A DNA stretch of 32,067 nt from Chloroflexota bacterium (GTDB lineage: Bacteria; Chloroflexota; Dehalococcoidia; Lucifugimonadales; JADFKI01): NCBI GenBank assembly GCA_022572805.1, contig JACZVF010000005.1, positions 1 through 32,067 on the forward strand. Direction: 5' to 3'. The notes under the pieces were generated by a model. It worked only from the letters and a program-made list of their open reading frames with translations. It was not told the origin of the DNA and did no database searches. How positions within the stretch are numbered: position 1 is the first letter of the stretch; each line of letters opens with the position of its first letter. The translations under genes and the position numbers were made by a program. Shown here in pieces: positions 10,494-17,850 of the stretch.

Positions 10494-11603
10494 GTGTCAA
10501 ACCTGAGAACCCCTGGGCCGATTCCAGTCCCGGACGATATCCTGGAAAATATGTCCCGGCAGATGATCAATCATCGAGGCCCGGAATTCAAAGACATCCT
10601 GTATCGGACAACGGAGGGCGTTAAGAGGGTATTCGAGACGAAAAACGACGTCTTTATCATGACATCGTCAGGCACCGGCGCGATGGAGGCGGCGGTCGTC
10701 AACACCCTTTCGCCTGGCGATAAGGTCGTAAACGTGAGTGTAGGCGTATTCGGAGCGCGATTCGGGGAGATCGCCAGTGTGTTCGGCGCCGACGTTGTGC
10801 ATCTGGATTTTCCCTACGGCACTATTGTGGACCCGGATAAACTCAAGGATTTGCTCAACGACCAGCCCGACATAAAAGCGGTGCTGGTTACCCATAATGA
10901 GACCTCAACCGGGGTGACCAACGACCTGCAAGCCATCACCGCGGTCGCCAAAACCGAGTTCGGCAAACTGGTGCTGGTGGACGGCATCAGCAGCGTCTGC
11001 TCCATACCGCTCAGCACCGACGCATGGGGATGCGACGTGGTGGCCACGGCATCCCAGAAGGGTTGGATGCTGCCACCTGGCCTGGCATTCATAAGCTTTA
11101 GCGAAGACGCCTGGAAGGCCCACGCCGAGGCCAAAATGCCCAGGTTTTACTTCGACATGTCGGCTTACAAGCACTACTTCGAGATCGGCCAGCCGCCCTA
11201 CACACCGGCCATATCGGTTATGTTCGCGCTGGACCTGGCGCTGCAAAAAATCGAGGCCGAGGGCATGGGCAGCGTGTTCGAACGTCACGCCGGCATAGGC
11301 CAGATGACGCGGGATGGCGTCAAGAAACTCGGCCTATCCCTGTTCCCGCAGCACGAGAGCTTCGCCTCCAACACGGTCACGGCCATTACCGTGCCGGAGG
11401 GCGTCGAGGCGTCCAAGCTGCTGGGAATTCTGCGGGCAGAGCATGACGTAGTGTTATCCGGCGGTCAGCAGTCCCTTAACGGCAAGATCTTCCGCATAGG
11501 CCATCTGGGCCATACCACCGCCGACGAGATTCAAGAGGTCTTGGACGCGTTGGCTGTGGCCTTGCCAAAGGTGGGCTTCAGCCCATCCAGGGTAGAGGCG
11601 TAG
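10494..11603 (+). CDS. Class V aminotransferase, alanine-glyoxylate/serine-pyruvate type
   Basis: This is a PLP-dependent fold-type I aminotransferase of the serine-glyoxylate/alanine-glyoxylate group, moving amino groups between small amino acids and glyoxylate or pyruvate. From the GTG at 10494 it has 369 residues, the usual family length. It begins NLRTPGPIPVP and carries HRGPEF, TSSGTGAMEAA (phosphate cup), VTHNETSTG, LVDGISS (Asp163, pyridine nitrogen) and ATASQKGWMLPPG (Lys189, Schiff base). The C-terminal FRIGHLGH holds the carboxylate-binding Arg334. AGAGGAG lies 5 nt before the GTG. The frame is open back to an ATG at 10326, but those 56 codons show no family similarity and lack a Shine-Dalgarno sequence, so they were excluded. 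Substrate specificity is not resolved. Confidence 0.9.
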   Translation: MSNLRTPGPIPVPDDILENMSRQMINHRGPEFKDILYRTTEGVKRVFETKNDVFIMTSSGTGAMEAAVVNTLSPGDKVVNVSVGVFGARFGEIASVFGADVVHLDFPYGTIVDPDKLKDLLNDQPDIKAVLVTHNETSTGVTNDLQAITAVAKTEFGKLVLVDGISSVCSIPLSTDAWGCDVVATASQKGWMLPPGLAFISFSEDAWKAHAEAKMPRFYFDMSAYKHYFEIGQPPYTPAISVMFALDLALQKIEAEGMGSVFERHAGIGQMTRDGVKKLGLSLFPQHESFASNTVTAITVPEGVEASKLLGILRAEHDVVLSGGQQSLNGKIFRIGHLGHTTADEIQEVLDALAVALPKVGFSPSRVEA

Positions 11604-11736
11604 CGCTCATCCGCAAAGACCGTTCGTGATTGGCTACAGGTTCCAGGCGCTGAACATCCGGGCAGACGACCAGTACCTGGTTGCAGAAGTCTTAATACGT
11701 CCCATCCGCCACCCTGGGAAGGTGTGTTAGAGGCCA

Positions 11737-11880
11737 GGTAACCATCTCAAAAAGGCGGACGCCTTGTTCCCGCCCACCTACTCTGGGGGCACTTGTTCCT
11801 GGGGCACATCCCCCAGGCCCTCTGTCAGAGGGGGAAAGCCCTCTCTGGACTCCCCACGACGATTTTGAGATAGTGACTAA
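11737..11880 (+). mobile_element. MITE-like element, copy 1
   Basis: This non-coding element of about 144 bp has imperfect terminal inverted repeats. The left end reads GTAACCATCTCAAAAA and the complement of the right end reads GTCACTATCTCAAAATCG. It aligns along its whole length with the reverse complement of 18861-19003, roughly four in five positions by eye, with a few small indels. Inner hairpins include CCTGGGG/CCCCCAGG and CCCTCTG/CAGAGGG. No transposase is encoded, and no target-site duplication could be fixed. Boundaries are uncertain by a few bases. Confidence 0.7.
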
Positions 11881-11939
11881 GCACTAGTCCCAGACCTCGT
11901 ACGCACTCCGCCTACCATGAAAGTTGACCAAGCGGATGG

Positions 11940-11969
11940 TGGACAAACGTTGCGTTTTGTCCATATAAC
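11940..11969 (+). promoter_or_regulatory. Promoter with embedded palindromic operator candidate
   Basis: TGGACA (11940-11945) and TATAAC (11964-11969) are 18 bp apart and match the sigma-70 consensus at five of six positions each. An inverted repeat, GGACAAACG / CGTTTTGTCC with a TTG centre (11941-11962), fills the spacer and overlaps the -35. This is where a repressor could block polymerase. The predicted start of transcription (about 11976) lies only a few bases before the ATG at 11979. Confidence 0.55.
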
Positions 11970-12476
11970 ATGGGCACCATGAATATGCCTGAGTTTCCCC
12001 ATGAGTTTTCCCCTGAATATCATAAGTCACCCAAGGTCCCGGAAATGCAAAAAGCCATTTCCCGGCTGCGCATGCTTCTGGCCTCCATCAAGGGCAAAGA
12101 GGATGAGCTAGACTCGCTGGTGACGCAATTCGAGCGACAGTTGGAGAGGGCGCCTCGGCACGCCGTCCACGGCGGCAATCCGCTGGAAAACACCCTGAGC
12201 ATTATGGGAGAGATTCAAGAGCGTCTCGATGGAGCGGCCAGCGCTCGGTCGCACCTGAACACGATACGAAGGCAGGCGGAAAACGAGCTGGTGGCCTTGA
12301 ACATCACGGGCAGAATTAACGAAGCCAGGCACGAGCTGTCGGTGTTGAAAGCAGATAGCCAAATCGGTCAAGACGTGGACCTGAGGCGAATCGACGAGCT
12401 GGAGCGGCTTATCGCAGAGGCCAGCAACCGTGCCGCCAAGGCCATCACCGGTGAGTTCGACGTGCCTGAGCTTTAA
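11970..12476 (+). CDS. Small coiled-coil protein of unknown function
   Basis: This 168-residue soluble protein was not recognised as any family. It is almost entirely alpha-helical with heptad-like segments at about 23-65, 85-125 and 130-160 (for example SRLRMLLASIKGKEDELDSL and RRIDELERLIAEA). It has no signal peptide and no membrane segment. It is reported from the first ATG, but there is no Shine-Dalgarno sequence. The promoter position puts transcription start near 11976, so translation may begin at the ATG at 11979 or 11985 on a leaderless or nearly leaderless mRNA. A terminator follows and the gene stands alone. A structural, chaperone-like or DNA/membrane-associated role is possible, but none is shown by the sequence. 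Confidence 0.7.
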   Translation: MGTMNMPEFPHEFSPEYHKSPKVPEMQKAISRLRMLLASIKGKEDELDSLVTQFERQLERAPRHAVHGGNPLENTLSIMGEIQERLDGAASARSHLNTIRRQAENELVALNITGRINEARHELSVLKADSQIGQDVDLRRIDELERLIAEASNRAAKAITGEFDVPEL

Positions 12477-12503
12477 ACAAAGGCTATAGTCGGGGTAGCC
12501 GCA

Positions 12504-12527
12504 GGGCCGGCAAAGTTTGTCGGCCCC
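12504..12527 (+). terminator. Rho-independent terminator after the coiled-coil gene
   Basis: GGGCCGGCAAA (12504-12514) pairs with TTTGTCGGCCC (12516-12526) with one G-T pair. In practice the stem is about 9-10 bp with a small A/T loop, followed by CGTTATTTATTT. It separates this gene from the convergent ftsH gene. Confidence 0.7.
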
Positions 12528-12556
12528 GTTATTTATTTGCGGTGATGTGGCCTTGG

Positions 12557-14422
12557 TTAGGCAGGAGACGGACTGGTTGCGGTCTGCGGTGCATCGGGCC
12601 CTGGCCCGTCGTCGGCCCCCAGGATCTGCCGAATTTCGTCACTCTCTACAGTCTCGATGGTCAGCAGCCGGTTGGCCAGGGCCGCTAACCGGGCGCTGTG
12701 GTCTGTCAGCACCTTCGTCGCCGCATCATAGGCCGATTCCACCAGCGTGTGGACTTCTTCGTCGATATCCTGAGCTACTTTGTCGCTGTAGTCTCGCTGT
12801 TCAGTGATTTCTCGGCCGAGAAAAACCATCTCCTCGCGTTTGCCAAACGTCCTGGGGCCTAGCTTTTCGCTCATTCCGTAGCGTGTCACCATTGATCGGG
12901 CGATGTTGGTGGCCTGCTCCAGGTCGTCGCTGGCACCGGTCGTTATGTCGTCGAAGGTGAGTTGCTCGGCCACACGTCCGCCCATGGCTGCAGCCATCGT
13001 GTCCTCGAACTGGGCCGTCGTCCACAGGTGCCTGTCCTCTTCGGGCAGGTAGCGTGTGTGCCCCGCCGAGTGTCCCCGGGCCACTATGGTCACTTTGAAC
13101 GGCATGTCGGCGTTTGGCAGCACGAACGCCACCAGGGCGTGGCCCGCCTCGTGGAAAGCCGTAATACGCTTTTCGCGCTCGGTGACGACCTTGCTCTTGC
13201 GGGCCGGGCCTGCGACAACCCGGTCGATTGACTCGGCGAACTCGTCAAACGTTATCACGGTCTTTTTTCTGCGGGCCGCCAGGATTGCCGACTCGTTGAC
13301 CAGGTTGGCCAGGTCCGCGCCGCTGAAGCCCATGGTCTGCTTGGCGACCTTCTCCAAGTCCACATCGTCGGCCAGGGGCTTGCCCTTCGAATGGACCTTA
13401 AGAATCTGCTCTCGCCCGCGAACGTCCGGGTTATCCAACGTCACGCGCCGGTCGAAACGGCCGGGCCGAAGCAGCGCCGGATCCAGGATATCCACTCTGT
13501 TGGTTGCCGCGAGGACAATGACGTTGGTGCTCACGTCGAAGCCGTCCATTTCCACCAGGATCTGGTTCAACGTCTGCTCCCGCTCATCGTGACCACCGCC
13601 TAAGCCTGCGCCGCGCCGCCTGCCAACGGCGTCGATCTCGTCCACGAATATAATGCACGGGGAGTTGCGTTTGGCCTGGTCGAACAGGTCCCGCACTCGG
13701 GATGCGCCCACGCCCACGAACATTTCCACGAATTCGGAGCCTGATATGGAGAAGAAGGGGACCTCTGCCTCACCGGCAACGGCGCGGGCAAGCAGAGTTT
13801 TGCCGGTGCCTGGAGGTCCCACCAGCAGGATGCCCTTGGGAATTTTCGCACCCAGGCTCGTGAATCGCTCAGGGAACTTCAGGAACTCGACGACCTCTTC
13901 CAGCTCTTCCTTGGCCTCCTCCACGCCGGCCACGTCGGAGAAGCTTACCGAGGGGCTGTTGCCCACGAACATGCGGGCCCTGCTGCGGCCGAAGCTGAAT
14001 GTCTGGTTGCTGTTGCCCTGGGCCTGCCGCATCATGAACAGCAGCACGGCGCCAAAGAAGATAAGCGGCAGGAAATTAATCAACAGGCCGAATAGGCCGC
14101 CCAGACCGCTCGCACCCTTGACCGCCACCTGCACGTCGGATGCCAGCGGGTCTATGCCGGCTTCCTCCAGTATCTCCACCATTGACGCGCCATCCTCTTT
14201 TCGAGAGGTAAAGTTTTCGCCGGACGTGGTGAAAATGTCCAGATTGCTACCCCTGACCTCGATCCTATCCACATCTCCCCTGGCCGTCATGATGATGACC
14301 TCGCTTATGGGGATCTGCTGGGAGCCGCCAAGTGGGTTCGAGAACAGCGTAAAGAAGATGGCGAGCACAGCCACGACGATCAGCAGGTATATAATGCCAT
14401 TCCGCATTAATCGGGAGTTCAT
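12557..14422 (-). CDS. ftsH: ATP-dependent zinc metalloprotease FtsH
   Basis: This is a membrane-anchored hexameric AAA+ protease that extracts and degrades unneeded membrane and regulatory proteins. It has 621 residues, a normal length. There is an N-terminal membrane helix (about 9-27), an extracytoplasmic domain (30-105) and a second helix (about 112-131). The AAA module has Walker A GPPGTGKT (202-209), the pore motif [10 protein letters not shown], Walker [12 protein letters not shown] and the second region of homology with [20 protein letters not shown]. The peptidase has zinc motif HEAGH (424-428) and the third ligand Asp near 500 in [12 protein letters not shown]. The ATG start has a strong GGAGGT 4 nt upstream. 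A possible promoter lies at 14489-14518 and the gene is transcribed away from the OmpR-type regulator. Confidence 0.97.
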   Translation of the reverse strand: MNSRLMRNGIIYLLIVVAVLAIFFTLFSNPLGGSQQIPISEVIIMTARGDVDRIEVRGSNLDIFTTSGENFTSRKEDGASMVEILEEAGIDPLASDVQVAVKGASGLGGLFGLLINFLPLIFFGAVLLFMMRQAQGNSNQTFSFGRSRARMFVGNSPSVSFSDVAGVEEAKEELEEVVEFLKFPERFTSLGAKIPKGILLVGPPGTGKTLLARAVAGEAEVPFFSISGSEFVEMFVGVGASRVRDLFDQAKRNSPCIIFVDEIDAVGRRRGAGLGGGHDEREQTLNQILVEMDGFDVSTNVIVLAATNRVDILDPALLRPGRFDRRVTLDNPDVRGREQILKVHSKGKPLADDVDLEKVAKQTMGFSGADLANLVNESAILAARRKKTVITFDEFAESIDRVVAGPARKSKVVTEREKRITAFHEAGHALVAFVLPNADMPFKVTIVARGHSAGHTRYLPEEDRHLWTTAQFEDTMAAAMGGRVAEQLTFDDITTGASDDLEQATNIARSMVTRYGMSEKLGPRTFGKREEMVFLGREITEQRDYSDKVAQDIDEEVHTLVESAYDAATKVLTDHSARLAALANRLLTIETVESDEIRQILGADDGPGPDAPQTATSPSPA

Positions 14423-14488
14423 GCCACCTCCAAAGATTTCCCGCCTTCCCGGTGACGATGTAGGGACGAAAGGCGTGAAATCCTGACT

Positions 14489-14518
14489 ATATTACAATAC
14501 GCGGAAGTTCAACGTAAA
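14489..14518 (-). promoter_or_regulatory. Possible ftsH promoter
   Basis: On the minus strand TTTACG (14518-14513) and TAATAT (14494-14489) are 18 bp apart, each matching four of six consensus positions. The predicted leader is about 60 nt, ending at the GGAGGT before ftsH. Confidence 0.35.
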
Positions 14519-14876
14519 GTTTCGGACACATAATTTGCATACACACGACACCCAGCATGTAAACACGAACCTGCGTTTGCTGTGTCTATTGGCTGCTGCC
14601 ATGCGACTTCCATGGGAATTAGCCAACCAACTTCAGCACGCCGACGCCGGCGGATATGGAGGCCAACACGTTGGGTTATTCTCAGGCCCCGCCGTACGTT
14701 GTGAGGAGATGAAAGACCCTTTTCCCGCCCGTGGTCTTGTCGTCATCCCGATGCTGAAAGAGTCTGTCACACTGGATGCGGTTATGGCCGTCGAAGCGCT
14801 GGAAGAGGCCGGCGAAAGCGGAGCCTTCAAGCGGCCCTCCCAGGTCCGTCTCTTTGAAGTCGCCCCTGACGTCACG

Positions 14877-14885
14877 TGTTACAAT
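14877..14885 (+). promoter_or_regulatory. Extended -10 promoter candidate for the regulator gene
   Basis: TGT-TACAAT is a close match to an extended -10 (five of six plus TGn). Transcription would begin near 14892, about 45 nt before the ATG at 14937, which supports that start over the one at 14535. A TTGAAG lies 20 bp upstream, too far for a normal -35. Confidence 0.45.
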
Positions 14886-14936
14886 CGGGCCAGTGAACGA
14901 ATCGAACCGCCGGTGACGGCGGTGGGCGGCTCATTA

Positions 14937-15608
14937 ATGGGACCTGTGCACATCTCGAAAACTGAATCTGAAGAAAACGACTGGCTGGATTACCTCGAAG
15001 CGGAGGGCATAGAGGTAATCCTCGTGGAGCGGCCCGAGGATTTGGACTCTCTCACCTCTGAGGAAGCGCCAAACATCGCCCTCTTGGATATGGCAGTGCT
15101 TGGTGCTGCGGATGTGCGGGAGTGCGTGGAAAGGTGTTCTCGTCTGAGGATTCCAACAATCGCGCTGGTACCCAGGAACCTGGTGTCGGCCTTGGATATT
15201 CGTATCGATCTGGATGACTTCGTATCCAGTCCGCCGGACGCGAACGAGCTGTTGACCCGCGTAAAGCAGGTGCTGTGGCGCAATCGGTCGGAGGAGGGCG
15301 ACGACATCATCCGGGTCGCGGACCTGGTCATAAATCCGTCCACTTACGAGGTCACCCTGCGGGGCCGGCGTGTCACGCTGCGCTTTAAGGAATACGAGTT
15401 GCTACGGCTTCTGGCCAGCAACCCGGGCCGCGTCTACACCAGGGACGCGCTGCTGAGTACCATCTGGGGATACGACTACTTTGGCGGCACCCGCACCGTA
15501 GACGTGCATATCCGCCGCCTGCGCAGCAAGATCGAGGACGCCGAGCATCCGTACATCGAGACCATATGGAACGTGGGCTACCGGTTCCGGAACGTCTCCG
15601 GCGCATAG
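14937..15608 (+). CDS. OmpR/PhoB-type response regulator with a degenerate receiver domain
   Basis: This is a DNA-binding transcription regulator of 223 residues from the ATG at 14937, the normal size for the OmpR class. The receiver (about 1-112) keeps Asp51 in ALLDMAVLG and a Thr in RIPTIALVP. It lacks the N-terminal acidic pair, and the conserved Lys is replaced in DDFVSSPPDANEL, where Y-V-T-K-P-F is typical. It may therefore work without phosphorylation. The winged-helix domain (about 123-220) is canonical: FKEYELLRLLASNPGRVYTR, then TVDVHIRRLRSKIED and TIWNVGYRF. No histidine kinase gene is adjacent. The frame is open up to 14535, but the extra 134 residues match nothing and lie upstream of the promoter candidate. 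The targets are unknown; the gene is divergent from ftsH. Confidence 0.82.
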   Translation: MGPVHISKTESEENDWLDYLEAEGIEVILVERPEDLDSLTSEEAPNIALLDMAVLGAADVRECVERCSRLRIPTIALVPRNLVSALDIRIDLDDFVSSPPDANELLTRVKQVLWRNRSEEGDDIIRVADLVINPSTYEVTLRGRRVTLRFKEYELLRLLASNPGRVYTRDALLSTIWGYDYFGGTRTVDVHIRRLRSKIEDAEHPYIETIWNVGYRFRNVSGA

Positions 15609-15666
15609 CCTCCCCCGACCCCTCGCGCGGCCGTCATCCTACGCGAACGACTTCCGAGTGGCTCTG

Positions 15667-15675
15667 TGATATATT
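15667..15675 (+). promoter_or_regulatory. Extended -10 promoter candidate for the class IV aminotransferase gene
   Basis: TGA-TATATT matches an extended -10 with five of six bases of TATAAT. No clear -35 is present. It would give a leader of about 60 nt ending in AGGAG, 8 nt before the ATG at 15742. Confidence 0.4.
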
Positions 15676-15741
15676 GGGCCGCAAGCTTCGCAATAAAGTC
15701 CACAGGCGCCCTGAGTAAGTCGCTATCTAGGAGTAGAGAAA

Positions 15742-16650
15742 ATGGCCCAAGAACGTGTCGTTTACATGAATGGCGAAATCATCCCTGAGAGTGAGGCCAG
15801 GTTACCCATTCGGGACAGAGGCTTTGTTTATGGCGACGCCGTGTTCGACACCACCCGCACCTTCGGCCACAGGATCTTTAAGCTGGACGACCACCTGGAC
15901 AGGTTCTTCCTTTCGCTCAAATACATACGGCTGGAATCGCCTTTGACCAAGCAGCAGTTCCGGGACATCACTATGGATGTGCTGGAGGCGAACCTGAAAC
16001 TTATTGATGCCGGTGACGACTACTGGGTGACGCAGCGCGTCACCCGAGGCGTGCCCACCGGCGACGAGCCTCCCCAGCCTTCAACCATCGTCGAATGCAC
16101 GCCGTTGCCCTTCCAACAGCGGGCCAAGTACTACCGCGACGGCATGCCTGTGGTGGTGCCCTCGGTGCGCCGAACGCCTCCGGAGGCCGTAAGCCCCCGT
16201 GCCAAGATGCACCAGTACATCAACCTGATGTTGGCCGACCAGGAGGTCAAGTCCCAGAACCCCGATGCCTGGCCCATAGTCCTGGATATGAACGGCAACC
16301 TGTGCGAGGGTCCCGGCAGCAATATTTTCATAGTCAAGGACGGCGCAGTCGTGACGCCGAGAGAGCAGTACGTCCTGGCCGGCATCAGCCGCGAAACTGC
16401 CATCGAACTGGCCCACGAGCTAAACATCGAGGTCCGTGAGGTCGATATCGATCTGTACGACGCCTACACGGCGGACGAGGCCTTCGTGACCTCCACCAGC
16501 TTCTGCATATGCCCCGTCGCCTCGTTCAATGGTAACCCCATGACGAATCCCAGCGTGCCCGGTCCGGTCACCGACAGGCTTATGAAGGCGTACAGCGGCC
16601 TGGTTGGCATCGACATCGCAGGTCAGTACCTGTCTCGCCTCATCGTGTAG
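15742..16650 (+). CDS. Class IV aminotransferase, branched-chain amino acid type
   Basis: This 302-residue fold-type IV PLP enzyme most likely interconverts Leu, Ile and Val with their 2-oxoacids. Typical features are the N-terminal VYMNGEIIPESEARLPIRDR, the block GFVYGDAVFDTTRT, the Schiff-base Lys155 in SPRAKMHQYINLMLADQE, and Glu189 in LCEGPGSNIF, which contacts the pyridine nitrogen. The VTSTSFCICPV strand near residue 255 is also typical of IlvE-like enzymes. AGGAG lies 8 nt before the ATG. D-amino-acid aminotransferase and aminodeoxychorismate lyase share this fold. The branched-chain assignment is supported by position: the next genes encode a branched-chain-like 2-oxoacid dehydrogenase. 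The downstream operon has its own promoter. Confidence 0.85.
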   Translation: MAQERVVYMNGEIIPESEARLPIRDRGFVYGDAVFDTTRTFGHRIFKLDDHLDRFFLSLKYIRLESPLTKQQFRDITMDVLEANLKLIDAGDDYWVTQRVTRGVPTGDEPPQPSTIVECTPLPFQQRAKYYRDGMPVVVPSVRRTPPEAVSPRAKMHQYINLMLADQEVKSQNPDAWPIVLDMNGNLCEGPGSNIFIVKDGAVVTPREQYVLAGISRETAIELAHELNIEVREVDIDLYDAYTADEAFVTSTSFCICPVASFNGNPMTNPSVPGPVTDRLMKAYSGLVGIDIAGQYLSRLIV

Positions 16651-16657
16651 ATGGCCT

Positions 16658-16687
16658 TTGACGCCCTCCCGGAGCGCCTAATATAAT
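16658..16687 (+). promoter_or_regulatory. Strong sigma-70-type promoter of the 2-oxoacid dehydrogenase genes
   Basis: TTGACG (16658-16663) and a perfect TATAAT (16682-16687) are separated by 18 bp. Transcription would start near 16694, shortly before both candidate starts of the E1 alpha gene. It begins 7 nt after the stop of the aminotransferase gene. Confidence 0.7.
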
Positions 16688-16743
16688 GGACCTGGACCGC
16701 TTGGTAGGCGATGATGTCGGCATCTACGGGAAGTGAGGTCTGG

Positions 16744-17754
16744 ATGGCCACGGCGAAAAAGGGCAAGGTGCGGGAAGCGCCCACCAAACTGGACTCCGAG
16801 ACACTGCTGGATATGTACCGTCAGATGGTGCTGTCGCGCACCCTGGATGAGCGCATCTGGATGCTGAATCGGCAGGGCAAGGCGGCGATCGTGGCGTCCT
16901 CCCAGGGCCACGAAGCAGGCCAGATCGGCAGCGCGTATGCCCTGGAGCGCGGCAAGGACCAGTTCTACATCTACTATCGGGACCTGGCCGTTATGCTAAC
17001 GCTGGGCATGACACCCAAAGAGATATTGCTGGGATTTATGGCTAAAGAAGGGGAGCCGCTCAGCGGAGCAAGGCAGTTTCCGACCCACGGCGCCTATCCG
17101 GAATTGGGTCTGATTAATCTGTCCAACGTTATCGCCACCCATCTGCCTCAGGCAGTGGGGGCGGCGCTGGCAGCCAAGATGAAGGGCGAGGACTACATCG
17201 TCATCGTCTACTTCGGAGATGGGGCCGCCAGCGCCGGCGACACCCACGAGGCGCTGAACTTCGCCTCCATTCACAAGCTCCCGGTGATCTTCTTCTGCGA
17301 GAACAACAGGTACGCCACCTCTGTGCCGCTTCACAAGCAGATGGCGGCGGAGAGCATTGCAAGCCGCGCCGAGGGCTACGCCATGCCGGGAATATCCGTC
17401 GACGGCATTGATGTCGTCGCGGTGTATGAGGCCGTGTCCGAAGCGGCCAGGCGAGCCAGGAGCGGCATGGGGCCGACGCTAATCGAGGCCATGGTTGAGC
17501 GCCACCTGCCCCACACCAGCGACGATGATGACTCCGTTTACAGGTCCAAAGAGGAGATCGAGGAGGCGAAGAGGCGAGACCCGCTCAAGGCTCTGGGCGA
17601 CTCCCTGACGTCGATGGGTGTCTTGGGCGCCGATACCGATAAGCAGTACCACGACGAGGCCAGGCTCATCGTGAACGAGGCTACCGATTTCGCGGAGGCC
17701 GCGCCATACGTTGACCCTTCCGACTTCATGGACCACGTGACTCTTGAGTCGTAA
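16744..17754 (+). CDS. bkdA: 2-oxoacid dehydrogenase E1 component alpha subunit, branched-chain type
   Basis: This is the thiamine-diphosphate-binding alpha subunit of the E1 decarboxylase, which decarboxylates 2-oxoacids and passes the acyl group to lipoyl-E2. The ThDP motif starts at GDGAASAGDTHEALNFA and ends in CENN about 28 residues later. GARQFPTHG, IATHLPQAVGAALAAK and EAMVERHLPHTSDDD resemble branched-chain 2-oxoacid dehydrogenase alpha more than pyruvate dehydrogenase alpha. From the ATG at 16744 it has 336 residues, with GTGAGGT just upstream. ATGs at 16711 and 16714 would add 11 or 10 residues and remain possible. It is the first gene behind the TTGACG/TATAAT promoter and is followed by E1 beta after 96 nt. 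Confidence 0.87.
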   Translation: MATAKKGKVREAPTKLDSETLLDMYRQMVLSRTLDERIWMLNRQGKAAIVASSQGHEAGQIGSAYALERGKDQFYIYYRDLAVMLTLGMTPKEILLGFMAKEGEPLSGARQFPTHGAYPELGLINLSNVIATHLPQAVGAALAAKMKGEDYIVIVYFGDGAASAGDTHEALNFASIHKLPVIFFCENNRYATSVPLHKQMAAESIASRAEGYAMPGISVDGIDVVAVYEAVSEAARRARSGMGPTLIEAMVERHLPHTSDDDDSVYRSKEEIEEAKRRDPLKALGDSLTSMGVLGADTDKQYHDEARLIVNEATDFAEAAPYVDPSDFMDHVTLES

Positions 17755-17781
17755 ATCCATTCCTACCTATCAGAACGCACA

Positions 17782-17793
17782 TGGTGATCACCA
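17782..17793. repeat. Perfect 12-bp palindrome between the E1 alpha and E1 beta genes
   Basis: TGGTGATCACCA is a perfect palindrome in the 96-nt gap between the two E1 genes, 58 nt before the E1 beta Shine-Dalgarno sequence. It could be a protein-binding site; function is unknown. Confidence 0.4.
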
Positions 17794-17850
17794 GGCCATG
17801 TCCCCGTTGCCGGCGATTGGCGATATCGAAGGACCTGTTGGAGGGACATC

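Larger units (their letters stand above)
11604..11969. other. Intergenic region of 366 bp holding a MITE-like element and a promoter
   Basis: Between the aminotransferase and the coiled-coil gene no convincing gene is seen. The stretch contains one copy of a ~144 bp inverted-repeat element (11737-11880), then a promoter with an embedded palindrome (11940-11969). Bases 11604-11736 show nothing recognisable. Confidence 0.7.
14423..14936. other. Divergent intergenic region between ftsH and the regulator gene, about 510 bp
   Basis: The region holds a probable minus-strand promoter for ftsH (14489-14518) and an extended -10 for the regulator (14877-14885). An open plus-strand frame runs from 14535 into the regulator gene. 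Its first 134 codons show no known domain and would precede the promoter, so this part is treated as non-coding. No repeat or structured RNA was recognised. Confidence 0.5.

Noticed and set aside
11626-11730. Short frame starting GTG after the aminotransferase
   Set aside because: It has about 34 codons, no Shine-Dalgarno sequence and no recognisable motif; not enough to call a gene.
14535-14936. N-terminal extension of the response regulator (134 codons from ATG 14535)
   Set aside because: It has no similarity to a known domain, gives an unusual length for the class, and lies upstream of a good extended -10 that is correctly placed for ATG 14937.
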